A DNA stretch of 14,914 bases from an uncultured Collinsella sp. (GCA_902482185.1 CABSZR010000010.1:1-14914), one strand, 5' to 3'. Counted from the stretch's first letter, positions 1-7,781 are shown. Made by a program: numbers and translations. The notes: generated from the letters alone by a model not told the origin.

Positions 1-474
1 GTCCACCACGCGGTTGAACGACTGCACGATGCCATGTTCGATAACGTAGCGTGTGGCAAGCGTGTGGATGGGAGAATCTGGCAGTAGTTTTTCCTCAAAC
101 TCTCCCGCGCAGGCAAGCACGTTGCCCTCGTCGGTGATGGCCACCGTCATGGCGCGCGTCTCGGGCAAAATGCGCCGGCACACCAAACGCGCCGACTCCT
201 GCGTCAGACCGCCCTTAATGTCCTCGAGCATGGCCGAGGCCACCGAGAGCGTCTCCTCGGTGTACTGGGAGCGCACCGAATCGGGATTGAGCGTCAAAAA
301 GATAAAGATGCACAGAAAGATGCACAGCAGCGCGCAGGCAATCACCGTGGCGATCGGCTCGATACCGGTCACCAAGGCAAAAATAAAGTACACCAGCACG
401 CAAATGGCGCAGGCAACGGCAATGATGCGAAAGATTGATATTGAACTATCGCGCTGGGCGCGGCGGTCGATCAT
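1..474 (-). CDS. LytS-type sensor histidine kinase, N-terminal part (cut by window edge)
   Basis: The minus-strand frame is open from an ATG at 474 to the window edge (158 codons seen), and the C-terminal half is missing. Visible order: a short basic N-terminus, two hydrophobic segments at about residues 16-37 and 43-62, then a GAF-like sensor region with the pattern TLSVASAML, GGLTQESARLV and MTVAITDEGNVLACAG. The same layout and spacing are seen in the complete kinase at 5001-6386, and LytS/BtsS-family kinases carry a similar 'AVAITD...ILA' stretch. I therefore infer a two-TM, GAF, His_kinase, HATPase protein, although the catalytic parts are not in view. The start is supported by GGAGG at 482-486, 7 nt upstream. 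Its ATG overlaps the stop of the glycosyltransferase gene in an ATGA, so the two are probably translationally coupled. A partner response regulator may lie to the left. The alternative is a GAF sensor protein without a kinase domain. Confidence 0.75.
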   Translation of the reverse strand, partial: MIDRRAQRDSSISIFRIIAVACAICVLVYFIFALVTGIEPIATVIACALLCIFLCIFIFLTLNPDSVRSQYTEETLSVASAMLEDIKGGLTQESARLVCRRILPETRAMTVAITDEGNVLACAGEFEEKLLPDSPIHTLATRYVIEHGIVQSFNRVVD

Positions 475-1658
475 TCGGCCCCCTCCAGGATACTGATCAG
501 TTGTGCGTCACGCCAAAGCCCGTCCATGATCTTGGGCCAAAAGCTCTGGAAACGCAAATAGCTTGCAGCGTTTTGGCGCGCATAGGCCTTTGCCTCGTCG
601 ATACCATGGCGCCAGATGCGCAGGTAGCCCTCATGCTCGCGGGTAAACACGCTGCGGACCATAGCGGTCTTGCGCACGCGGTCGTCGAGCTCGCGCGAAA
701 TCCACGGGCCCGGGTAGGGCATGAGCGATGCCGCCGTAACGGGAATGAGCTCCTTTTGATGCGCGGCAAATGTCAACTTGGCCCGTTCGTAGTACCAACG
801 GTACACGTCCTGCATAAAGCGCGGCGAGCGCTTCTCGGACTCGGGCGGCAGATGGCGCACGGTCCACTCGTTATCGAACCACACGTCGTAGCCAAACATG
901 CGCATGTTAAAGAGGTAATCCAAGTCCTCGCCGCGGGTGATAAACGGGTCAAAGGCCACACGCGTAAAGGCGCGGGCGTGCAGGGCCATCAGGCCGCCGC
1001 ACACGTAGTTGGAGCGCGAGATGCGGGTGCCCGAGAGCGCCTTTTTCATCCAACGGTTGAACTCGATGCGCTTGGTCCACCAACGATGGCAGATGCCCGC
1101 CTTGTCCGTGGGAGCCAGCGGCGAGCCGTCGCGATCGTAGAAATAGCCGCTCTTGACCAAGATCGGCAAGCCCTGACGCGTCTGCTGCCCCAACGCATAG
1201 GTCGCGCGCTTCATAAAGTCGGCGTCGATGACAGTCTCATCGTCATCCAAAAAGATAACCGCGTCATGCCCCAGCACAGCGGCACAGGCTAGCCCCATGT
1301 TGCGGATGGCACCGTAGCCTCGCAGGCTCACGCACTCGCCCGAACCCTTGGGCGCGATCTGAGCAACCCGGTCTGCGATATGCGAGGCCTGGGTGTTGGT
1401 GACAACGGTGACCTTGAGCGTGGGATGCGCGTCGACAATCTCGTGCACGCGCAGCGACACATCGGCTGTGGCAGAAACGGGACAGACCACCAAAAGGATG
1501 ATGCGCGGGATGTCACGTACCTGCTCAAGCGAGGCCAGGCAGCGGTCGAGTTCGGGATTGTCGGCGTTGAGTCGCGTCGAATGGTCATAGGTGCCAGGGG
1601 CGTTTGCGCAAGCGTCATCGCCCGCCCAATACGTTGGAATCACGACCGTGGCGTTCAT
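471..1658 (-). CDS. Family 2 (GT-A) glycosyltransferase
   Basis: The protein has 395 residues and no signal peptide or membrane segment. The N-terminus is a GT-A nucleotide-sugar fold start (VVIPTY, residues 5-10). A metal-binding DDD lies in VIFLDDDETV at about 134-143, a GGLMALHARAF acceptor-side motif at about 221-231, and an RGEDLDYLFNMRMFGY motif at about 242-257 that supplies the conserved ED pair. These are typical of GT2 enzymes that use UDP- or GDP-sugars for surface polysaccharide or glycan synthesis at the cytoplasmic face. The donor and acceptor cannot be told. About 100 residues after the ED motif are of unknown role. The start has GGAGGG about 7 nt upstream. The gene is followed by a LytS-type kinase with a 4-bp ATGA overlap and is preceded by a terminator-like hairpin 22 nt before the ATG, so expression is either by read-through or from a short-leader promoter. 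Confidence 0.85.
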   Translation of the reverse strand: MNATVVIPTYWAGDDACANAPGTYDHSTRLNADNPELDRCLASLEQVRDIPRIILLVVCPVSATADVSLRVHEIVDAHPTLKVTVVTNTQASHIADRVAQIAPKGSGECVSLRGYGAIRNMGLACAAVLGHDAVIFLDDDETVIDADFMKRATYALGQQTRQGLPILVKSGYFYDRDGSPLAPTDKAGICHRWWTKRIEFNRWMKKALSGTRISRSNYVCGGLMALHARAFTRVAFDPFITRGEDLDYLFNMRMFGYDVWFDNEWTVRHLPPESEKRSPRFMQDVYRWYYERAKLTFAAHQKELIPVTAASLMPYPGPWISRELDDRVRKTAMVRSVFTREHEGYLRIWRHGIDEAKAYARQNAASYLRFQSFWPKIMDGLWRDAQLISILEGAE

Positions 1659-1679
1659 GCCTTACCCTCCCTGCAACAC

Positions 1680-1715
1680 AAAAACGGGACGCCGCCAAAC
1701 ACAGGCGACGCCCCG
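1680..1715 (-). terminator. Intrinsic terminator or attenuator between the MFS gene and the glycosyltransferase gene
   Basis: A 12-bp stem is formed by 1685-1696 and 1704-1715 with a 7-nt loop, followed on the minus strand by five T (1684 to 1680). Two positions are mismatches on the plus strand but G-U wobbles on the minus strand, so the structure is suited to minus-strand RNA. It would end the MFS transcript 114 nt after its stop. The T run ends only about 10 nt before the ribosome binding site of the glycosyltransferase, leaving no room for a promoter after it. Confidence 0.75.
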
Positions 1716-1731
1716 CGACCTAGCTGATTCC

Positions 1732-1773
1732 ATCATACCCACTTGGGCAAATCATTGCTCGCAAGTCGCAATG
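1732..1773 (-). promoter_or_regulatory. Candidate promoter -10 with an ATTGC/GCAAT dyad at the -35 position
   Basis: On the minus strand CATTGC and GCAATG (1768-1773 and 1753-1758) form an inverted repeat with a 9-nt spacer. It is followed after 15 nt by TATGAT (1737-1732), a good -10 match. No -35 match exists at the right distance, and the dyad overlies that position, as expected for an activator or repressor site. A similar ATTGC/GCAAT dyad lies before the kinase gene at 6448-6462. The promoter call is inference. Confidence 0.35.
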
Positions 1774-1829
1774 TTTATTGCGGATAACCCCAAAAGAGTA
1801 CCGTGGACAGGCACAATAGCCGCTCGCTC

Positions 1830-3089
1830 CTATGCGGCATGCTCTGCCGCCCGAGTCATGCGGGACAGGCGGACCAGCAGCATAAAGCCAACGACTAGCA
1901 GCACACCAATGGAAAGGACGCCCAGCGACGGGTTGCCGGTCAGCGAGGTGACGACCGACACCAGGAAGGTGCCCATGACGCTTGCATAACGACCAAAGAT
2001 GTCAAAGAAGCCGTAGTACTCGTTGGACTTTTCCTTGGGGATAATGCGGCCAAAGTAGCTACGGCTGAGCGCCTGCACGCCGCCCTGGAACAGGCCGACC
2101 ATAATGGCAAGCACCCAGAATTCGAAGGCGGTCTTTAGGAAGAACGCGGCAAACAGCACAATGCCCATGTAGGCGGCGACGGCCACCAGGATCATGTTGA
2201 GCGTGCCCACGCGTCCGGCGAGCTTGCCGTAGATGATGGCAGACGGAAAAGCAACAAACTGCGTAACGAGCAGCGCCAGCACCAACTGCGTCGAATCGAT
2301 GCCCAAAGCCGATCCGTAACTGGTGGCCATGGAAATGACCGTGTGCACACCGTCGATATAGAAGAAGAACGCGATCATGTAGACCAGCACGGTCTTGTTG
2401 TGGGCGATCTCGCGCATGGTGTGTCCGACCTCGGAGAACACACCGCCCACGATGTGGCCGATAGTGTCCTCGGGACCGCGCTCGCGACCGTACTTTTGCT
2501 TATAGGTGCGAATGAGCGGCAGGGTAAAGATGAGCCACCAGGCACCAGTGATGATAAACGACAGACGCGTTGCCAGCATGGTGGGGACGCCAAGAGCGGG
2601 GCCACCCATAATGAGCGCCAGGCAGATGACGAACGGCACGGTGGAACCGATGTAGCCCCAGGCATAGCCCGAGCTGGACACGGCGTCCATGCGCTCGTCG
2701 GTGGTAATGTCGGGCAGCATGGCGTCGTAGAACGTCATAGAAGAGTTAAGGCCGATGGTGCACAGCACGTACACGGTCAAAAATGCCATGGCGGACATTG
2801 GGATAGCCTGCGCCAGGCAAAGAACCAGGCCCGTGAGGAAGAAGCCCAAGAAGAACTTGATCTTGTTGCCGGCGTAGTCGGCAAGCGCGCCCAGGATGGG
2901 CATGAGCATGGCGATGACCAGCGAGGCGATCGTCTGTGCATTGCCCCAGGCGACCACTAGGTCGGCCGAGGAAGCGCCGGTATTGATGGCGTTAAAGTAA
3001 ATGGGCACCACCGAGGTATTGAGCAGCACGAGGGCCGAATTGCCCACATCATACATAACCCAGTTACGCTCGAGCTTGGTGTATTTCAT
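1830..3089 (-). CDS. MFS transporter of the UMF1/Atg22-like group
   Basis: The protein has 419 residues and about 12 hydrophobic segments. Signatures match the Atg22-like/UMF1 branch of the major facilitator superfamily: RNWVMYDVGNSA (8-19), a cytoplasmic loop start GALADYAGNK (67-76), FYDAMLPDI (120-128), SGYAWGYIGS (140-149), FFFYIDGVHTV (241-251), QGGVQALSRS (335-344) and SNEYYGFFDIFGR (355-367). The length is normal for the family. The fungal namesake exports amino acids from the vacuole. The bacterial members have no firm substrate, so an efflux role at the cytoplasmic membrane is only inferred. The start has AAGGG 9 nt upstream, a modest site. The gap to the upstream phospholipase-like gene is 101 nt with no hairpin, so co-transcription is possible. 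A terminator-like hairpin follows 114 nt downstream. Confidence 0.88.
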   Translation of the reverse strand: MKYTKLERNWVMYDVGNSALVLLNTSVVPIYFNAINTGASSADLVVAWGNAQTIASLVIAMLMPILGALADYAGNKIKFFLGFFLTGLVLCLAQAIPMSAMAFLTVYVLCTIGLNSSMTFYDAMLPDITTDERMDAVSSSGYAWGYIGSTVPFVICLALIMGGPALGVPTMLATRLSFIITGAWWLIFTLPLIRTYKQKYGRERGPEDTIGHIVGGVFSEVGHTMREIAHNKTVLVYMIAFFFYIDGVHTVISMATSYGSALGIDSTQLVLALLVTQFVAFPSAIIYGKLAGRVGTLNMILVAVAAYMGIVLFAAFFLKTAFEFWVLAIMVGLFQGGVQALSRSYFGRIIPKEKSNEYYGFFDIFGRYASVMGTFLVSVVTSLTGNPSLGVLSIGVLLVVGFMLLVRLSRMTRAAEHAA

Positions 3090-3190
3090 GGACAGGGACC
3101 CTTCGTATTCGCCCGATATGCAGTTAGTTCATCGTACCCCAATTGTCCAGAACCGCCGGTAAGGATTCGGCAAAGGGGCACGCACGGGCC

Positions 3191-4135
3191 CTATTCCTCG
3201 CGGTCGAACTCCTCATCGGCTTCGAGCACGCGACCGCTGTAGTTGACGTGACTGGTCACGGCATCCATGTCACCGGTCTCGATAAAACGTGCGACCGTGC
3301 ACTCGTAATCGACCAGCGCGCGATCAAAGACCTCGGGGAAACTCTCGTTCGAGACCTCGTCGGTAAAGGGATTCTTCCATGTCAGATGGCCCAGGTTGCC
3401 GGTGCGCTCGGGCAGCTCCGTCGTCACGCGATGGGCAAGGCCGTCGAGCAGCGAGTAGTCGTGCACCAAGCCCTCAACCAGCGAGATCGCGCGCGTCTTT
3501 ACGGAGCCGGCCGGCTCAATCGCGCGGTAAAGTCGCTGCATATTGGCAACGGCAGCACCGTACTCCCCCGCCGGAATGTCAATGCCGTACACGCGTCCGG
3601 CAACATAGCTCATCAGCACGCCGGCCACGCGATTGATGCGATCGGTGGTGACGATCTCGCCCGCCGGCGGGTAATCGTCGACCGTAGCGCCGGCGCGTTT
3701 AAGCTGCAGCATCAGTACATCCAGGTCGCTCTCGATCACGGCATGGACCTGACTGCTCGAATTCTCAAGCTCTGAATCGGACTCCACGATGCCAAACTGC
3801 TGCTCATAGACAAAAGGATGGGCGTTGCGGTCGAGCACGTAATGAGACAGCAGGCCCAGCGCAAAAGCGCGACCCAAGCTGGCGTCGCGCGGCAGCAGAT
3901 GCGACACGCCGTCGCGCAGGCACGCGAACTGGCGAGACATGCGCGACCGATGCATGACCTGCGCTAGCAGCGTGCAGTCGGAAACACGCGGTGTCAGAAT
4001 GTGAAAGAAAAACGGGTCGGGGCCTTGGTTGCCCAAGATAAAGGCAATGCGCTCTTCATCGGACGTGATGACGCCCTGCGGAAGACGGTCGATGCTTTCC
4101 TCGCCAAACAGATGATGGGTGATAAGCGCGGGCAT
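3191..4135 (-). CDS. Zinc-dependent phospholipase C-like protein
   Basis: The protein has 314 residues when started at the ATG at 4135, preceded by AAAGGA with a 5-nt spacer. An in-frame ATG at 4165 has no such site and would add a 10-residue tail before the conserved MPALITHH. Motifs of the zinc-dependent phospholipase C family (PF00882-like) are seen: THH at 6-8, NQGPDPF at 36-42, LGLLSHYVLDRNAHPF at 93-108 with H98, D102 and H106, and HAVIESDLDVL at 131-141 with H131 and E135, which are likely Zn ligands. The C-terminal WKNPFTDEVSNESFPEVF stretch is also familiar from uncharacterised members. No signal peptide is present, unlike secreted clostridial enzymes, so it is probably cytoplasmic and its substrate is unknown. 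It lies 92 nt after the response regulator gene on the same strand and may belong to that unit. Confidence 0.82.
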   Translation of the reverse strand: MPALITHHLFGEESIDRLPQGVITSDEERIAFILGNQGPDPFFFHILTPRVSDCTLLAQVMHRSRMSRQFACLRDGVSHLLPRDASLGRAFALGLLSHYVLDRNAHPFVYEQQFGIVESDSELENSSSQVHAVIESDLDVLMLQLKRAGATVDDYPPAGEIVTTDRINRVAGVLMSYVAGRVYGIDIPAGEYGAAVANMQRLYRAIEPAGSVKTRAISLVEGLVHDYSLLDGLAHRVTTELPERTGNLGHLTWKNPFTDEVSNESFPEVFDRALVDYECTVARFIETGDMDAVTSHVNYSGRVLEADEEFDREE

Positions 4136-4227
4136 AATGATCCTTTCGATTTCATTCGATGCCACCCATTATGCCCACCGCGCGCCCATGCCAAACCTGC
4201 GATGGTAAACGACGGCACGCAGACCGT

Positions 4228-4962
4228 CTACGCAAGCCCCAAGTGTGCTTTAACCTCGGCAGCGCGACGGCGGGACACGGGCACCGTCGAGGTTACGCGA
4301 TCAAGCCTGAGCTCCATAAGACCCGTGGAACCGATCTCGACATTGTGCACGTCTTCCAAATTGACCAGATAGCTGCGATGAACGCGAATAAAGCCCTCGG
4401 AGACCAAGCGACGCTCGAGCGAAGAGATCGACTCATTGATCAGGTACGTTCCCTCGGCGCAGATGGCGTTGCAAAAATCGGCACGCGCCTCAAAGTAGCA
4501 GACGTCTGCGGCGGGAATGAACACCTTTTTGCCCCCGCGGTCCACCGTCAGACGCAAAGGCTGGCGCGGAGCGTGGATAACACGACGGACACCCAAGGCT
4601 GCCTCGATCTTGTCGAGTGCCTTTGACAGGCGTGCGTCCTCGACCGGCTTGACGACATAATCGACGGCATCGAGGTTATAGGCATCAGCCGCATACTCGG
4701 CAAACGCCGTCACAAACACAACCACCGGCGGCGTCTTTAGGTTCTGCAGCGTCTCGGCAAGCTCAATTCCCGAGCGACCGGGCATGGTAATGTCTAAAAA
4801 CAGCACGTCGGGCTTGTTCGACAGAATCGACTCCACGGCTTCGGTGACATTGCCCGCCTCGGCAATCTGACCTACACGCGTATCCTTTTCCAACAGATAG
4901 CGTAGCTCAGCCCTAATGGGAGGTTCGTCATCAACCACCAAGATGTTCCAGCCTTCGGACAT
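4228..4962 (-). CDS. LytTR-family response regulator
   Basis: The protein has 244 residues, the usual length for a LytR/AlgR-type regulator. The receiver domain (about 5-120) has the acidic pair D11-D12, phospho-acceptor D57 in VLFLDITMPG, switch T85 in VFVTA and K105 in VVKP. The C-terminal LytTR DNA-binding domain (about 140-242) shows KKVFIPAADVCYFEA, the YLINESISSLERRL stretch and FIRVHRSYLVN. These regulators bind pairs of direct 9-bp repeats upstream of targets. The partner is the kinase encoded 38 nt upstream, so this is a cytoplasmic transcription factor of an adjacent two-component pair. The start has AGAGGGG 8 nt upstream. The target genes cannot be read directly; the octamer TGAACGGT near 6493 and 12029 is a candidate site. 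Confidence 0.93.
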   Translation of the reverse strand: MSEGWNILVVDDEPPIRAELRYLLEKDTRVGQIAEAGNVTEAVESILSNKPDVLFLDITMPGRSGIELAETLQNLKTPPVVVFVTAFAEYAADAYNLDAVDYVVKPVEDARLSKALDKIEAALGVRRVIHAPRQPLRLTVDRGGKKVFIPAADVCYFEARADFCNAICAEGTYLINESISSLERRLVSEGFIRVHRSYLVNLEDVHNVEIGSTGLMELRLDRVTSTVPVSRRRAAEVKAHLGLA

Positions 4963-5000
4963 ATGCGCTTCCCCTCTTTTTCTCTCAATCCAACCGCGTG

Positions 5001-6386
5001 CTACACCGTTAGCGGCGCCGGCTCATGCGGCTCGCCGTTCAACTCAACGATGACCTGCGTTCCCACGCCCTCCTGGGACTTCACGCGCATGCCAGAATCT
5101 TCTCCGTAAAAGAAATGGATGCGCTGAAGCACGTTGAAGAGCGCCAGGCCGCAACCTCGCTTGACGGAGCCGTCGGCGGTAATGCTCTCGGGCTCCTCTC
5201 GGCGATGCTGCTCAAACAGATGCGCGCAGACTTCTTCGCTCATCCCGATGCCGTCATCTTCGACGATGATCTCCAAGCCGTCATCGGTCTCAAAAGCCCT
5301 AACACGAATAGAAAGCGGCTCGGTCTCGCGCTGCGCATGCTTGATGCAGTTTTCGAGCAGCGGCTGCAAGATAAACGGCGGTACCAGGCTGTCGTGCACC
5401 TCAAAGTCGATGTCGACCGAAACGCGCAGACGGCCGTCGCCATACCGGGCCTGCATAAGATTGATATAACGAGTGCCCTGTTCCACCTCGTGCTCGAGCG
5501 TGGTGAGCGTATCGGAATCAGAAAGCGTCTGACGATAGTAGTTGGAAAAGTCGATCAGCAGCGATCGCGCCTTGTCGGGCTCGGTTCGAACGAGCGACAC
5601 GATCGTGCTAATGGTATTGAATAGAAAGTGCGGGTCGACCTGCGACTGCAGGGCGCGAAGCTCAACGCGAGCCGTGAGCTCGTCCTGGCGCTCGAGCTCA
5701 AAGCTCGCGAGCTGCGTGGAGATGAGATCGGCAAAGCCCGAGGCCAACGCCGTCTGGCGCATATCAATGCTGCTCAGGCGGGGATAGTACAGCTCGAGCG
5801 TACCCACGCAATGTCCGCGCACGGTAAGCGGCGCGACAATGCCGGCGCGCAGGCGGGGAAAATAACCGCCCGTCTCATTGGAGGTGTCGCGCGAAAACAC
5901 GCTCTGCTCGCCCGTCTCAATCACACTGAGCGTGGTCTTGAGCACGACCGGGGTGCCGGCGGGACACCTTGTCGAATCCTCGCCCCAACTTGCCAACACC
6001 TGCTTGCCGTCGGTAAAGCAGATGGCAGAGGCGATGGTCTCGGACAGGATGATCTTAGAAGCACCCAGGGCAGCTTCGGGCGTAAGGCCGCGCGACGTGT
6101 AGGCGAATATTTTTGATGCGATGGCGAGCGTACGGTCGGTTGCGCTCGATGTGAGGTCGTCGGGGACCACAAAGACATACGAGAAAAAGAAGCACAGCAT
6201 GACCATGCCGGCAATAACGACAACGCCCGGAACGGGATTGGGGTTATCGGTTAAATCCCAGATAAGCAGCAGGATAAGCGCCGGAACGACAACACCAAGC
6301 AGGATGGCCTGGACCACATGCTGGGCCGTGCGAAAGACCTTGGTAGAATTGTAGCTCTTGCCCAGAATCAGCCTGTTTAAATCCAC
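5001..6386 (-). CDS. LytS-type sensor histidine kinase
   Basis: Residue numbers here count from the ATG at 6392. Two hydrophobic segments (about 26-46 and 56-76) replace the multi-TM LYT sensor of classical LytS, followed by a GAF-like domain (about 85-230). The His_kinase domain has H255 in SQVDPHFLFNTIS. The ATPase domain has the N-box LLENCIKHA (345-353), DDGIGM (379-384) and a GCGLALFNV G2 box (413-421). It is a membrane sensor that would phosphorylate the response regulator encoded 38 nt downstream. The ligand is unknown; relatives such as BtsS and YpdA sense pyruvate, but the sensor part differs. I place the start at the GTG at 6386 because AAGGGG (6393-6398) touches the ATG at 6392 with no spacer but stands 6 nt from this GTG. 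ATG at 6392 remains possible. A paralogue begins at 474. Confidence 0.93.
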   Translation of the reverse strand: MDLNRLILGKSYNSTKVFRTAQHVVQAILLGVVVPALILLLIWDLTDNPNPVPGVVVIAGMVMLCFFFSYVFVVPDDLTSSATDRTLAIASKIFAYTSRGLTPEAALGASKIILSETIASAICFTDGKQVLASWGEDSTRCPAGTPVVLKTTLSVIETGEQSVFSRDTSNETGGYFPRLRAGIVAPLTVRGHCVGTLELYYPRLSSIDMRQTALASGFADLISTQLASFELERQDELTARVELRALQSQVDPHFLFNTISTIVSLVRTEPDKARSLLIDFSNYYRQTLSDSDTLTTLEHEVEQGTRYINLMQARYGDGRLRVSVDIDFEVHDSLVPPFILQPLLENCIKHAQRETEPLSIRVRAFETDDGLEIIVEDDGIGMSEEVCAHLFEQHRREEPESITADGSVKRGCGLALFNVLQRIHFFYGEDSGMRVKSQEGVGTQVIVELNGEPHEPAPLTV

Positions 6387-6417
6387 CGTCATCCCCTTTT
6401 ATCTACCGCACCCATAG

Positions 6418-6445
6418 CAATAAAGAGGGCCGCAAGCGACCCTCT
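6418..6445 (-). terminator. Intrinsic terminator after the amidohydrolase gene
   Basis: A stem of 9 bp (6424-6432 with 6437-6445) closes a 4-nt loop. One pair is a mismatch on the plus strand but a G-U on the minus strand, so it is suited to minus-strand RNA. It is followed on that strand by TTATTG, a weak T tract. It lies 58 nt after the amidohydrolase stop and about 30 nt before the kinase start codon, the same close placement as the hairpin at 1680-1715. Confidence 0.65.
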
Positions 6446-6447
6446 CC

Positions 6448-6500
6448 ATTGCATTATGCAATCAAATACTGTGTTTTACATCAAGCCATCGATGAACGGT
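6448..6500 (-). promoter_or_regulatory. Operator-like palindrome and LytTR-like half-site upstream of the kinase gene
   Basis: ATTGCATTATGCAAT at 6448-6462 is a perfect 7-1-7 palindrome. On the minus strand it contains CATAAT, a possible -10. TGAACGGT at 6493-6500 reads on the minus strand as ACCGTTCA. With its next base it fits the published LytTR half-site pattern [TA][AC][CA]GTTN[AG][TG], but no second repeat is seen at the usual spacing of about 21 bp. This is the only space for a promoter of the kinase and regulator pair, so a control function is likely; the exact sites are inference. Confidence 0.4.
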
Positions 6501-6503
6501 AGC

Positions 6504-7781
6504 TTAGGCGCTGTACTTGTTTGCCTCGCCAAAGGTGCCGCCCTCGACAATCCAGCCGTCCTTCATGATGACGTCCATGTTGTCGGTGTTGAGCACGTGG
6601 ATGTCGGCGGCGACGTCACCGTTGACGACCAGCAGGTCGGCGCACTTGCCGGCCTCGATGGAACCGGTCTCGTCCTCGATGTGGCACATCTTGGCACCGT
6701 TGAGGGTGGCGCAGGTGATGGTCTCGACCGGGGTGAAGCCGATCTTGTCGACGAACTCGTACATCTCCTCGATGGAGCAGGTGCCGTACGGGGTGACGAA
6801 GGAGAAGGAGTCGGAGCCGATCGTCATGACGACGCCGCGCTTCTTGGCCTCGCGCAGGCAGTCGTAGTTGCGCTGCAGCTCCTTCTCGACCAGGGTGCCC
6901 TCGTACTTGTCGTGCAGCTCGGGGACGTAGACGGGCGGATAGGTGGCGTACCAGGTGGGCAGGAAGGCGATCGTCGGGGTGAAGAAGGTGCCCTGCTCGG
7001 CCATGAGGTCCATGGTGCGCTCATCGATATCGAAGCCGTGAATCAGCTGCTCGCAGCCAAAGCGGACGGAATCATAGGCGGCGGCGTGGTTGTTGTAGCA
7101 GTGGCTCCACACGGGGATACCGACCATCTTGGCCTCTTCGACCACGGCCTGGATCTCCTCGGAGCAGTAGTGCTGGTCGCGACCGGAGTCCCAGCGCCAG
7201 ATGCCGCCACCGGTAGCCCAGATCTTGATGGCATCGGGGTTCTCGCGCAGGCGACGACGGACGGCCTTGCGCAGATCCCAAGGACCGTCGACCTGGTCGC
7301 CCCAGGGATGGGATTCCTTGTTGAGCTCCTGGGTGCAGTGGTGGGAGTCACCGTGGCCGGCAACGCGGCAGAAGCCGAGGCCGGTGGCCAGAACGCGCGG
7401 ACCCTTAAAGACGCCCTTGTCGATGCAGTCACGGATCTGGATACCAAAGCGGCCGATCTCGCAGACAGTGGTGAGGCCGTGAGTGAGGCAGTCGTAGGCC
7501 TGCTTGACGGCGACGGCCTGCTTCTCGAGGAGCGGCTGCATGACCCAATCGGTGTCATCGTCGGTCAGGTTGCCCGAGAAGTGCAGGTGGGTGTCGATCA
7601 GGCCGGGAAGGACGGTCTTGCCGGCGGCGTCGATAACCTCAACGCCCTCGGGAAGGTCCTGCATAGTGCCGGCGTACTCAATCTTGCCGTTGTCGTCAAC
7701 GAGAACGAGGGAGTTCTCGACCGGCTCGGCACCGGTACCGTCGATGAGCTTGCCGCCAACGATTGCATACTTAGTGGACAT
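6504..7781 (-). CDS. Amidohydrolase-superfamily metal enzyme (imidazolonepropionase/prolidase-like)
   Basis: The protein has 425 residues and no signal peptide, so it is cytoplasmic. The N- and C-terminal strands form the small beta domain of the superfamily (KLIDGTG, 11-17; IEAGKCADLLVVNG, 375-388). Metal ligands in the barrel: H65 and H67 in GLIDTHLHF, K186 in AIKIWATGGG (position of the carboxylated bridging lysine), H227 in WSHCYNN, H248 in LIHGFDID and D324 in IGSDSF. The A-I-K-I-x-A-T-G-G pattern is that of the binuclear prolidase/Xaa-Arg dipeptidase-like and imidazolonepropionase-related group. The reaction is hydrolysis of a C-N amide bond, and the substrate is not determinable. AAGGAGG stands 4 nt before the ATG, an excellent site. 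The permease gene lies 131 nt upstream on the same strand and probably imports the substrate. A terminator follows. Confidence 0.88.
   Translation of the reverse strand: MSTKYAIVGGKLIDGTGAEPVENSLVLVDDNGKIEYAGTMQDLPEGVEVIDAAGKTVLPGLIDTHLHFSGNLTDDDTDWVMQPLLEKQAVAVKQAYDCLTHGLTTVCEIGRFGIQIRDCIDKGVFKGPRVLATGLGFCRVAGHGDSHHCTQELNKESHPWGDQVDGPWDLRKAVRRRLRENPDAIKIWATGGGIWRWDSGRDQHYCSEEIQAVVEEAKMVGIPVWSHCYNNHAAAYDSVRFGCEQLIHGFDIDERTMDLMAEQGTFFTPTIAFLPTWYATYPPVYVPELHDKYEGTLVEKELQRNYDCLREAKKRGVVMTIGSDSFSFVTPYGTCSIEEMYEFVDKIGFTPVETITCATLNGAKMCHIEDETGSIEAGKCADLLVVNGDVAADIHVLNTDNMDVIMKDGWIVEGGTFGEANKYSA

Noticed and set aside
4211..4228. GACGG/CCGTC hairpin at the end of the response regulator gene as a terminator
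   Set aside because: It is a 5-bp stem that overlaps the stop codon, followed only by GTTTACC. Too weak to call.
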